Source: Streptomyces lincolnensis
Lineage (GTDB): Bacteria; Actinomycetota; Actinomycetes; Streptomycetales; Streptomycetaceae
Length of the DNA stretch: 64,000 nucleotides
Assembly (NCBI RefSeq): GCF_001685355.1
Contig: NZ_CP016438.1
Coordinates: 9,858,001-9,922,000 of the forward strand
Reading direction: 5' to 3'
Of this stretch, positions 35,184 through 43,024 are shown piece by piece (positions within the stretch are counted from its first letter, which is position 1; each line of letters opens with the position of its first letter). Below the pieces are notes generated by a model, which was given only the letters and a program-made list of their open reading frames with translations, was not told the DNA's origin and ran no database searches. Both the position numbers and the translations under genes were made by a program.

Positions 35184-36249
35184 TCATGGAGCGGGACTGC
35201 CGCTCCGGCCGGGATGTTCGAGGAACTGTCGTTGGCCGTCCAGGAATCCGTCCGCGAAGAGTGAGCGGGGGGGAGAAGACCAAGGTGAGCGTGGTCCTGA
35301 GGTCCGACTGTTCGATGGACCGCTTGAGCAGTGAATGGGCCGCGTCCGGGTAGCGCTCGACCGCCAGTGCGCCGCCCGCGTCGAGCACCTTGCGGTAGAC
35401 GCGCTCCGTGTCGGCGGTGTCCACGTTGATGTCCTGGCCGGCCAGGATCAGCAGCAACGGTATGCCGCGCAGCGCGCGGAGGTCCTGCGTGGCGTCCGCG
35501 GTGTGGTTCTTGGTGATGAAGCTCCAGCGATCGGCGGTCATGCCGTTCGCGTTGCCGTCCATCGCCCTGACGTACTCCTCGAAGGTCGCGCGGCGTTTCA
35601 GCAGCAGGCGGGTGGTGTCGCTCCTGGCTATGGCGGCCTTGGTACGGGCCGTCGAGGCGCCGTCGGCGCGCAGCTCGGCGAGGAGGTGGTAGCGGCCCTG
35701 CCGGAGCCAGTTGATCGCGGGCGAGACGGCGATGACGAAGCTCACGGTCGTCCTGGCGGCGATCTTCGGCAGGACCCAGCCCGCCTGGCTGGCGCCCCAC
35801 AGACCGATCCGGTCGCCATCGATGTCCGGGCGGGCGCGTGCCCAGGCGATGGCGGCGGCCGCCTCGTCGGCCCGGTCGTCCATGGACTGGTCGAGCCAGT
35901 TGCCGGACGCGCCCGCGACGCCGGGCTTGTCCCAGGACAGGGAGGCGTACCCGGCCTTGGCGTTCGCCTCCCACATGGGCTTGTACCCGTCGTCGTGAGT
36001 GGCGTCCACGGGGCCGTCGCCGTGGACGTACACGATCAGCCCGTGCTGCTTGCGGCCGTCCTTGGGAGTGGCCAGTACACCGTTGAGGGTGTGACCGCCG
36101 TGGCGGATCGAGATCCGCCGCTCGTCCATGTCGTAGGTGTTCTGCCACAGCACCACACCGACGAGACCCGCGGTCACGACCAGGATCGTGACGAGGCACC
36201 ACACGGCGACCCGGAGCCCGCGCCGCCGGGGCTGGATCTTTGGAGACAT
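35184..36249 (-). pseudogene. Alpha/beta hydrolase with a frameshift in a C7 tract
   Basis: A membrane-anchored hydrolase: one N-terminal transmembrane helix (residues ~12-34), 'GLIVYVHGDGPVDATHDDGY' with the oxyanion region, nucleophile elbow 'GLWGASQAGW', acid in 'LAGQDINVDTADTERVYR' and His in 'YPDAAHSLLKRS'. After residue ~325 the frame runs into unrelated sequence. Removing one C from the seven-C run (35267-35273 on the plus strand as G7) restores 'FSPRSLFADGFLDGQRQFLEH' to a stop at 35184, as in relatives. The uncorrected frame reads on to 35095 and overlaps the acetyltransferase. Either a sequencing slip or a recent mutation; catalytic residues lie before it. Confidence 0.8.
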
Positions 36250-36286
36250 GAGATCTGACCGCCTCTGCTCGGGTTCACGTCATCCA

Positions 36287-36330
36287 AAAACTATCACCAC
36301 ACAAACGATCGTTGCTGGGGTGATAGTTTT
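36287..36330. promoter_or_regulatory. 44-base composite dyad between hydrolase and GNAT-paaX
   Basis: A perfect 12-base inverted repeat, AAAACTATCACC (36287-36298) and GGTGATAGTTTT (36319-36330), encloses a second perfect palindrome AACGATCGTT (36304-36313). Both dyads share the same centre, 36308.5. It is in the divergent promoter gap and is a likely operator for the PaaX-type regulator encoded by the right-hand transcript. Confidence 0.65.
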
Positions 36331-36373
36331 GAGGAAAGGGTGGCAGCGAGCAACGGAGACGAGGGGGAATGGC

Positions 36374-37024
36374 ATGGGACTGGACGCGACGGGCGCCGGA
36401 ACCGGAATCGGACCGGTGACGGTCCGGCGGGGTGTTCCGGCCGGAGCCGAGCGGCGGGCGGCCGAGCTCTACTGGGACGCGTTCGGCCGCAAACTCGGCC
36501 CCGCCCTGAACCCGCCGGACAAGGCGGTGCCGTTCCTCGCCGCCCACCTCAACGCGGATCGCGCCGTGTGCGCGCTCCTCGACGGCCAACTCGTCGGCCT
36601 CGCCGGCTACCAGCTCGGCGGCCGGGCCCTCACCGGGGGATCGGCCGCTGCCGTGCTGCGCGCGTACGGACACCTGCGGGGACTGCACCGGCTCCTGCTC
36701 CTCGCCCTGTTCGAACGCCACCCGGCGCCGGGACAGCTCGTCATGGACGGCATCGCCGTGGACCCGGGCCTGCGCGGCCGCGGCGTCGGGAGCCTGCTCA
36801 TCGAGGAAGTGGCCGCCGTCGCGGCGGAGCAGGACTGCCGGGAGATCAGACTCGACGTGATCGACGTCAACCCGCGGGCCAGAGCCCTGTACGAGCGGCG
36901 CGGCTTCACGGCCGTACGGACCGAGCGCACGCCCTACCTGCGCGGTCTGCTGGGATTCGGCGCGGTGACCACCATGCGCCGCCCTGTCGGGGCGAACGAG
37001 CCGAGAGGACCGCGCACCCCATGA
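36374..37024 (+). CDS. GNAT-family acetyltransferase
   Basis: A 216-residue acetyltransferase with the acetyl-CoA loop 'IAVDPGLRGRGVGSLLIEEV' (R-G-R-G-V-G) and the closing 'LDVIDVNPRARALYERRGF' (Asn and Tyr positions of the family). The start at 36374 has GAGGGGG upstream. The stop overlaps the paaX-type gene (ATGA), so both are made from one transcript. It is divergent from the hydrolase across a large dyad. Substrate unknown. Confidence 0.9.
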   Translation: MGLDATGAGTGIGPVTVRRGVPAGAERRAAELYWDAFGRKLGPALNPPDKAVPFLAAHLNADRAVCALLDGQLVGLAGYQLGGRALTGGSAAAVLRAYGHLRGLHRLLLLALFERHPAPGQLVMDGIAVDPGLRGRGVGSLLIEEVAAVAAEQDCREIRLDVIDVNPRARALYERRGFTAVRTERTPYLRGLLGFGAVTTMRRPVGANEPRGPRTP

Positions 37025-37896
37025 CCGACCACATCGAGATCCCCACCCGCATGCTCGTCCACGCGCTGATCCGCGAAGACGGCACCGTCGACGCGGACGA
37101 GCTGTACACCGTCGCCAACACCCTGGGCATGAGCGACCAGCAGGTGCGCCTGTGCCTCAAACGGCTCGTGTCCGAAGGCCGGTTCACCCATGAGGGCCGA
37201 GGCCGCAAGGCGGAGCTGCGCGCGAGCGCGGACACCACGCGTGCCCTCGCCCCCAACGCGGACTTCCTGCGGCACGCGTTCCAGCAGGATGCCGGGCTCG
37301 CCCCCTGGGACGGTGTCTGGCATCTGGCCGCCTTCGCGGTGCCCGAATCGGCGCGCACCGCCCGGGACTCCCTGCGCGAGACGCTCGTCCACCTCGGCGG
37401 CGCCCCGCTTCAGGGCGGACTGTACGTCTGCGCCAACACCTGGGAACCGTACGTCGAAGAAGCGGCCCACCGCCTCGGCGCCCACGGCTCGCTCACGCTC
37501 CTCACCACGACGGACCTGCGCAGGGGCGCCACCCAGGAGCCCGCCGAACTCGCCCGCCACCTGTGGCCCTTGCGGGAGATCGCCGACCGCTACCACCGCC
37601 TCGGCCGTCTCGCCCGGCCTCGTCTCGCGCGGCTCACCGGCCCTGACACGCTCTCCCCGGCCGCACTCCTCACGATCGCGGTCGAGCTGGCCGCCGAACT
37701 CACCCGCGCCATGGAGCCCGACCCGCTGCTGCCGCCTCAGCTCCTGCCTCAGCCCTGGCCCGGCACCGAGGCCCGGGAGGTCATCGCCCGGTGCTGGGCG
37801 GCCCTGCGCGAACGCGGAGGCGGCGAAGCCCGCCCGGCCCTGTTCCGCCTGTACGCCGACATCACCCGAGAAGCGGCGGACCGGGCCGCGCGCTGA
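37021..37896 (+). CDS. PaaX-family transcriptional regulator
   Basis: A 291-residue regulator. The N-terminal winged helix has 'MLVHALIREDGTVDADELYT' and 'MSDQQVRLCLKRLVSEGRFT'. The middle domain begins 'WDGVWHLAAFAVPESARTAR', the signature PaaX 'W-x-G-x-W' segment, and the C-terminal part has 'RELHP'-like sequence 'ALFRLYADITREAADRAAR'. PaaX proteins repress phenylacetate and other aromatic pathways in response to CoA thioesters. Here it is coupled to an acetyltransferase gene and faces a hydrolase, so the target is probably local. Confidence 0.88.
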   Translation: MTDHIEIPTRMLVHALIREDGTVDADELYTVANTLGMSDQQVRLCLKRLVSEGRFTHEGRGRKAELRASADTTRALAPNADFLRHAFQQDAGLAPWDGVWHLAAFAVPESARTARDSLRETLVHLGGAPLQGGLYVCANTWEPYVEEAAHRLGAHGSLTLLTTTDLRRGATQEPAELARHLWPLREIADRYHRLGRLARPRLARLTGPDTLSPAALLTIAVELAAELTRAMEPDPLLPPQLLPQPWPGTEAREVIARCWAALRERGGGEARPALFRLYADITREAADRAAR

Positions 37897-37972
37897 CTAC
37901 GGCACAAGCTGGTGATGTGTGCGGAATACGTGCCGATACCTGGGATCTACTTGAAGTGAAGCCGTAATGCTT

Positions 37973-37986
37973 TCGAAGCGCTTCGA
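37973..37986. promoter_or_regulatory. LacI-type operator, copy 3 (sugar importer)
   Basis: TCGAAGCGCTTCGA, a perfect 14-base palindrome, 232 bases before the binding protein start. Confidence 0.8.
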
Positions 37987-38085
37987 CTTGCCTTGCGGCC
38001 AAGGCGTAACCCGGGCCAGACATGGGAGCAATCTTGGTAGTCACCCTTGTGTGTCCATGGACGTTCACTTAACCTCACAGCAACA

Positions 38086-38099
38086 TCGAAGCGCTTCGA
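38086..38099. promoter_or_regulatory. LacI-type operator, copy 4 (sugar importer)
   Basis: TCGAAGCGCTTCGA, identical to copy 3 and 113 bases downstream of it, about 119 bases before the binding protein start. The pair could be bridged by a LacI dimer-of-dimers or by looping. Confidence 0.8.
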
Positions 38100-38218
38100 C
38101 TGTATATCGCAGCACAGTGAGTGGATGTCTGCTTCAGAGGATCAGCCAGTTCCCGTCACCACGTCGCAGCCGACGGCCCGCCGCCGGGTGTCCTGGTGCG
38201 CCACGAAGGGTTGACGCA

Positions 38219-39883
38219 ATGATGCCGAACGCCGCCTTCTCCGGACCGAGCCGGAGAAGCTTCCTCGCCTCGACGGCGGTCGCCACCGCAGCGGTGGCCG
38301 GGGGAGTGCCCCTGCTCACCGCCTGCGGCGGTTCGGACAGCGAGTCGCGAGAGGGCACCACGTCGGGCAAGGCCGCCGAGAAGCTGCTCCCGACCTACGT
38401 CGCCAGCACGGTCGCCAAGCCGGACATCTCGGCGAAGAACGGTTCGGCGGCCGGCTACACCGGCAAGGCCGACCTCGCGGCCCTCGCCGTCTCGGTCCCG
38501 GACAAGCTCGGCACCGGTGCTCCCTTCAAGGTCATGTCGCCCTTCTGGGGCACCCCGCCGAAGCCCGGCTGCGCGTACTACAAGGCAGTTGACGAGGCGG
38601 CGGGCACCAAGGTCACCTGGCAGAACCAGAACGGCACGACGTACGGCCAGAAGCTCGGAGCCGTCCTCGCCTCCAGCTCCCTGCCCGACATGGTGGTCGT
38701 GCCCAGCTGGGAACTGAACAACAACAAGATCTCGAGTGCGGTCACCGGGAAGTTCATGGACCTCGGCCCCTACCTGGCGGGCGACAAGGTCAAGAAGTAC
38801 CCGAACCTGGCCGCGATACCGTCCGACGCCTGGCGGATGGGCATCTTCGGCGGCGCGCTGCGCGGCATCCCGATGCCCACCGCCCCGGCCAGCCTCATCG
38901 TGCCCTACTACCGCAAGGACATCTTCGAGAAGCAGGGGTACTCCGTACCCAAGTCGGCCGACGAGTTCCTCAGCTGGGCCAAGGACGCCACCAGCGCCAG
39001 GGCCAAGGTGTACGCCTGCGGCGACATCGCCTGGATCGCGGGCGCCGTCTTCGGCGTCGCGCCCAACTGGAACATCGATGACGACGGCAAGCTGCGGTAC
39101 AGCATCGAGCGTCCCGAGTACCTCGAATCCCTGGCGTGGGTCCGCAAGCTGTTCGACGCCGGCGTGGTCCACCCCGACGACAGGGCACGCACCGGCGACG
39201 CGGGCCAGCGGTTCACCGCCGGACAGATCCTGGTCTGCACCAGCGACATGTCCTTCTGGTACGTCAAGGCCGCCGAACAGGCCCAGGCCAACCCGGAGTT
39301 CCGGATCGACGGCATGGACCTCTTCGGCGCCGACGGCGGCGACCCGACGCCGTACGCGTCCGCGCCCGCCAACATCTGGTCGATGATCCGCAAGGGCGCC
39401 TCCAGGGAAACGGTCGAGAACGCCCTGGCCGCCGCCAACTTCGCGGCAGCGCCCTACGGCACCAAGGAACGGATGCTCGTCGACTACGGCGTCGAGGGCA
39501 GCCACTACACGGTCGAGGACGGCGCCCCGGTCAAGACCGACCAGGGCAACAGCGAGGTGATCAACGCCTGGACGATGCTGGCGCACCCGGCGCCCTACGA
39601 GGCCCACCCCGACCTCCCCCATATCGCCCGCGCGCAGGTCGAGTGGCAGCAGCGGATGGGTGCCTTCATGAAGAAGACCTCCCTCTACGGCATGACCATC
39701 GTCGAGCCGGCCCGCTACGCCAACCTCTCCAGCCAGCTGGAGCAGTTGCAGATCGACTACGTGCGCGGCAACAAGAAGATGTCCGACGTCCAGGCCTTCA
39801 TCGCCAACTGGAAGTCCGCCGGCGGTGACAAGCTACGCGACTGGTACAAGGAGCTCCTGGACAAAAACGGCAGTGGCAACTGA
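38219..39883 (+). CDS. Sugar ABC transporter binding lipoprotein (LplA-type)
   Basis: A 554-residue extracellular binding protein, the long form seen with LplB/LplC permeases. The N terminus carries Tat arginines 'PSRRSFLASTA' and a lipobox 'PLLTAC', so it is probably a Tat lipoprotein. The mature protein starts after a short Gly/Ser linker. GAAGGG precedes the ATG at 38219; a longer frame from 37967 runs through operators and is rejected. Two GAAGCGCTTC sites lie in its promoter. It captures plant cell-wall oligosaccharides, as its neighbours imply, and is cotranscribed with two permeases. Confidence 0.92.
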   Translation: MMPNAAFSGPSRRSFLASTAVATAAVAGGVPLLTACGGSDSESREGTTSGKAAEKLLPTYVASTVAKPDISAKNGSAAGYTGKADLAALAVSVPDKLGTGAPFKVMSPFWGTPPKPGCAYYKAVDEAAGTKVTWQNQNGTTYGQKLGAVLASSSLPDMVVVPSWELNNNKISSAVTGKFMDLGPYLAGDKVKKYPNLAAIPSDAWRMGIFGGALRGIPMPTAPASLIVPYYRKDIFEKQGYSVPKSADEFLSWAKDATSARAKVYACGDIAWIAGAVFGVAPNWNIDDDGKLRYSIERPEYLESLAWVRKLFDAGVVHPDDRARTGDAGQRFTAGQILVCTSDMSFWYVKAAEQAQANPEFRIDGMDLFGADGGDPTPYASAPANIWSMIRKGASRETVENALAAANFAAAPYGTKERMLVDYGVEGSHYTVEDGAPVKTDQGNSEVINAWTMLAHPAPYEAHPDLPHIARAQVEWQQRMGAFMKKTSLYGMTIVEPARYANLSSQLEQLQIDYVRGNKKMSDVQAFIANWKSAGGDKLRDWYKELLDKNGSGN

Positions 39884-40938
39884 TGTCGCTCACCACCGGG
39901 AGCAGGCCGGACGGGACCCGTCCGCCCGCGGCCGTGGAGGAGCCGGCGGCCGCGGGCGCCGCCGCGGAGGCGACGAAGGGACGGGCGCCGCGCGGGACGG
40001 GCAAGGCCGGCAAGGTCCCGTTCCGAGTGCGGTGGCACCGAGATCGCGCGCTCATCCTGATGACGCTGCCGCTCATCGCGCTGCTGCTGGTCTTCCACTA
40101 CGTCCCGCTGCTCGGCAACGTCATCGCCTTCCAGGAGTACGACCCGTACATCGCCGGCAACGGGATCACGGCGATATTCCACAGCCCGTGGGCCGGCCTG
40201 GAGCAGGTCGAGCGGATGGTCGAGGATCCGCTGTTCTGGGATGCCACGCAGAACACCCTCGTCCTGTTCGGGATCCAGCTCGTGCTGTTCTTCCCCGTGC
40301 CCATCGCCCTCGCGCTGCTCATCAACAGCGTGATCCGGCCCCGGGTGCGGGCCGTGGCACAGGCGATCATGTATCTGCCGCACTTCTTCTCGTGGGTCCT
40401 TGTGATCACCATCTTCCAGCAGATCTTCGGCGGCGCGGGCATCATCGCCCAGACCCTGGAGAGCCACGGCTGGAGCGGCTTCGACCTGATGACCAATGCG
40501 GACCTGTTCAAGTGGCTGGTCACCGCGGAGGCCGTGTGGAAGGACGCCGGCTGGGGGATCATCGTCTTCCTCGCCGCGCTCTCCGCCGTCAGCACGGATC
40601 TGTACGAGGCCGCCGCCATGGACGGCGCCGGGCGTTGGCGGCGCATGTGGCACGTGACGCTGCCCGCGCTGCGCCCGGTGATCGCGCTCCTGCTGGTCCT
40701 GCGGGTGGGTGACGCGCTGAGCGTCGGCTTCGAGCAGTTCCTGCTCCAGCGGGACGCGGTCGGCGCGGGAGCCAGTGAGGTCCTCGACACCTACGTGTGG
40801 AACATGGGAATCCAGAACGGCGACTTCAGTTACGCGGCAGCGGTCGGCCTCGTCAAGGGGCTCATCGGCGTCGCTCTCGTCCTGGGCGCGAACAAGTTCG
40901 CACACCTCCTGGGCGAGCAGGGGGTGTACAAGAAATGA
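39883..40938 (+). CDS. Sugar ABC transporter permease (LplB-type)
   Basis: A 351-residue permease with a Pro/Ala-rich cytoplasmic extension (residues 1-45) and six transmembrane segments. 'YVPLLGNVIAFQEYDPYIAG' and the EAA loop 'LYEAAAMDGAGRWRRMWHVTLP' are typical of LplB/YtcP-associated permeases. The start codon overlaps the binding-protein stop by one base. No ATPase gene is present, so a shared ATPase such as MsiK probably energises the importer. Confidence 0.93.
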   Translation: MSLTTGSRPDGTRPPAAVEEPAAAGAAAEATKGRAPRGTGKAGKVPFRVRWHRDRALILMTLPLIALLLVFHYVPLLGNVIAFQEYDPYIAGNGITAIFHSPWAGLEQVERMVEDPLFWDATQNTLVLFGIQLVLFFPVPIALALLINSVIRPRVRAVAQAIMYLPHFFSWVLVITIFQQIFGGAGIIAQTLESHGWSGFDLMTNADLFKWLVTAEAVWKDAGWGIIVFLAALSAVSTDLYEAAAMDGAGRWRRMWHVTLPALRPVIALLLVLRVGDALSVGFEQFLLQRDAVGAGASEVLDTYVWNMGIQNGDFSYAAAVGLVKGLIGVALVLGANKFAHLLGEQGVYKK

Positions 40939-41861
40939 GTCTCAACACCACGCTCATCCGCAGCCTCAAGGCGCCGCCCCGGCCGGTGTGGGAGGAGCCG
41001 CCCAGCAGGGCCGGACTCACCGCGAAGGGCGGCCTGCTGCTCCTGTGCTGCCTCGGCGTACTCGGTCCGCTGTGGATCGTCGTCGTCACCAGCCTCTCCC
41101 CGAAACCGGTGATCGACCAGGTCGGCGGCCTGGTCGTGATCCCCCGCGGCATCACCTTCGTCAACTACACGGAACTGCTCGGCGGCGGCCAGGTCAGCCG
41201 GGCGATCATGGTCTCGGTCGGGGTCACCTTCTTCGGCACCCTGTTCTCCATGGCGGTCTCGGTCCTCGGCGCCTACGGCCTTTCCCGGCCGGGGAGCCTC
41301 GGGCACCGGTACCTCCTGATGACCATCATGGCCACCATGTTCTTCGGGGCCGGCCTCATCCCGACGTACCTTCTCGTGCAGGCGCTCGGCCTCACCGACA
41401 CCTATCTGTCGCTGATCCTGCCGAGCGCAGTGAGCGTCTTCAACATCCTTGTCCTGCGGGCCTTCTTCATGGGAATCTCCCCCGAACTCACCGAGTCCGC
41501 CCGCATCGACGGAGCCGGCGAGCTGCGGATCCTGCTGACCATCGTCATGCCGCTGTCGCGGGCGGTGATCGCGGTCATCTCCCTGTTCTACGCGGTCGGT
41601 TACTGGAGCGCCTGGTTCAACGCCTCCATCTACCTCACCGACCAGGAGATGCTGCCGCTGCAGAACGTGCTCATCCAACTGGTCCAGAAGGGCACCGAAG
41701 CCCCGACCGGCCTTCAGCAGGCGGTCCACACCGGCGAACTCTCCAGCCTGGGACTACAGATGGCGGTCATGGTCCTCGCACTGGTCCCCGTCGCGGTCGC
41801 CTCCCCCTTCGTCCAGCGGCACTTCAAGAAGGGCATGCTCACGGGGGCCATCAAGGGCTGA
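40935..41861 (+). CDS. Sugar ABC transporter permease (LplC-type)
   Basis: A 308-residue permease with six transmembrane segments. 'IVVVTSLSPKPVIDQVGGLV' after the first segment, 'FFGAGLIPTYLLVQALGL' and the EAA loop 'ESARIDGAGELRILLTIVMP' identify LplC/YtcP. It ends with the family C terminus 'FVQRHFKKGMLTGAIKG'. The start overlaps the previous stop (ATGA). A fragment of a GH74 gene follows within five bases or so of the stop. Confidence 0.93.
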   Translation: MSLNTTLIRSLKAPPRPVWEEPPSRAGLTAKGGLLLLCCLGVLGPLWIVVVTSLSPKPVIDQVGGLVVIPRGITFVNYTELLGGGQVSRAIMVSVGVTFFGTLFSMAVSVLGAYGLSRPGSLGHRYLLMTIMATMFFGAGLIPTYLLVQALGLTDTYLSLILPSAVSVFNILVLRAFFMGISPELTESARIDGAGELRILLTIVMPLSRAVIAVISLFYAVGYWSAWFNASIYLTDQEMLPLQNVLIQLVQKGTEAPTGLQQAVHTGELSSLGLQMAVMVLALVPVAVASPFVQRHFKKGMLTGAIKG

Positions 41862-41865
41862 CGGT

Positions 41866-41940
41866 GGGCCTCTCTCCCCCTACGGCCGTGTCTACCTGGC
41901 CACCAACGGGCGCGGCGTGCAGCACGGAGAGCCCGCCTGA
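41866..41940 (+). pseudogene. C-terminal remnant of a GH74 xyloglucanase
   Basis: One frame from just after the permease stop reads 'LSPYGRVYLATNGRGVQHG' and ends 'EPA' at a stop at 41938-41940. This is the closing strand of GH74 xyloglucanases ('...YGRVYLGTNGRGI-x-YG'). There is no start codon or upstream coding part, so about 97 percent of a ~2.2 kb gene has been deleted, leaving its last ~24 codons between the importer and GH12. Identification is from a short match and needs a search. Confidence 0.6.
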
Positions 41941-41996
41941 TGCCCGGCCTGAGTGACGTAACACCCCCGCATTTCCGCACCCATGGAAGGGACACC

Positions 41997-42713
41997 ATGG
42001 CCACAAACACGATACGCAAGATCACCATGGCGGTGCTGGCGCCGGCGATGGCTCTCGGTGCCACCGTCGGTCTCGCCTCCGCTCCCGCTTCGGCAGCGGT
42101 CTGGAACTCCTGCGACCGCTGGGGCAGCGCCAACCTCGACGGCTACAAGCTCTACAACAACGTCTGGGGCTCCGGCGCGGGCAGTCAGTGCGTCTGGGCC
42201 AACTCCGGCACCGGCTGGGGTGTCTGGGCCGACCACCCCAACACCGGCGGCATCAAGTCCTACCCCAACTCAACGAAGACGATCAACAAGACCATCGACT
42301 CCCTCGGCTGGCTCACCAGCAACTACAACGTCAGCGTCCCGTCGTCCGGCGCGTACAACACGGCGTACGACATCTGGGACACCGACCACCAGTACGAGAT
42401 CATGCTCTGGGTCAACTACAACGGAGTCGTCGGCCCGATCGGCGGCTACGAGGGCAACGTCACGCTCGGCGGCCACAACTGGAACGTGTACAAGGGCACC
42501 AACGGGTCCAACCAGGTGTTCTCGTTCCTGCGGACGTCCGACTCCAACTCCGGCACCGTGGACGCCAAGCCGATCCTCCAGTGGATCGCCTATACCAAGG
42601 GCTGGATGCCCGGCAGTGAGACCATCGGCGACGTTCAGTTCGGCTACGAGATCACCTCGTCGTCCGGCGGGCTCAACTTCAACACCGACAACCTGACCAT
42701 CAGCGGCGGCTGA
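41997..42713 (+). CDS. Secreted GH12 endoglucanase / xyloglucanase
   Basis: A 238-residue enzyme with a Sec signal peptide (cleavage near residue 33, 'ASAAVWN'). The mature part is a compact GH12 beta-jelly roll: 'VWNSCDRWGSANLDGYKLYNN' type start, nucleophile Glu in 'HQYEIMLWVNYNG', acid/base Glu in 'VQFGYEITSSSGG'. GH12 enzymes cut cellulose or xyloglucan endo-wise outside the cell. GGAAGGGA precedes the ATG. It follows the sugar importer and a GH74 remnant, both consistent with xyloglucan. Confidence 0.93.
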   Translation: MATNTIRKITMAVLAPAMALGATVGLASAPASAAVWNSCDRWGSANLDGYKLYNNVWGSGAGSQCVWANSGTGWGVWADHPNTGGIKSYPNSTKTINKTIDSLGWLTSNYNVSVPSSGAYNTAYDIWDTDHQYEIMLWVNYNGVVGPIGGYEGNVTLGGHNWNVYKGTNGSNQVFSFLRTSDSNSGTVDAKPILQWIAYTKGWMPGSETIGDVQFGYEITSSSGGLNFNTDNLTISGG

Positions 42714-42735
42714 CCCGGCATCAGGGCCGAGGCCG

Positions 42736-42760
42736 GTCCGCGCCTTCCTCGGGCGCGGTC
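42736..42760. terminator. Possible hairpin after GH12
   Basis: GTCCGCGCC and GGCGCGGTC pair with one mismatch around a 7-base loop, 22 bases after the stop. Confidence 0.35.
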
Positions 42761-42845
42761 GGCTTCTGCCCGCGGTGCGTTGTGATCCCGTCAATGCGTC
42801 TCGCATGATTCGTTGGAAGTGTCGAAATATTCGCCAACCACGGAG

Positions 42846-42939
42846 TTGACAAGCACCGGAACCTCCCTAGTATCCGTGGCATCGGCGATCCGAAAGTGGA
42901 CCGAAATTTCGAACCATTGGGTGTGTCATGTTCCTGACA
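42846..42939 (+). promoter_or_regulatory. Sigma70-type promoter with downstream dyads for GH27
   Basis: TTGACA (42846-42851) and TAGTAT (42868-42873) are 16 bases apart, close to the housekeeping consensus. Downstream stand the perfect palindrome CGAAATTTCG (42902-42911) and the inverted repeat TGTCA-N6-TGACA (42924-42939), well placed to act as operators. Confidence 0.55.
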
Positions 42940-43024
42940 TAGATCACGGCACTACCACAGTCATCCACTGTCTTGTGCGAGTGCCGTAGGTGTCCGGCCG
43001 ACGGTGCCGCCACGGAAGGAGCCC

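Larger units (their letters stand above)
37897..38218. other. Regulatory gap before the sugar importer
   Basis: No gene is seen in these 322 bases. It holds two LacI-type operators (37973-37986 and 38086-38099), and CCTTGCGG directly after the first one. Confidence 0.6.
42714..43024. other. Regulatory gap before GH27
   Basis: No gene is seen in these 311 bases. They contain the terminator above, a good -35/-10 pair and two dyads. The GAAGCGCTTC operator is absent, so GH27 may be under other control than its neighbours. Confidence 0.55.

Noticed and set aside
37967..38218. Upstream extension of the sugar-binding protein to 37967
   Set aside because: It would translate both LacI-type operators and place 84 residues before the Tat signal. 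The ATG at 38219 has a good ribosome site.
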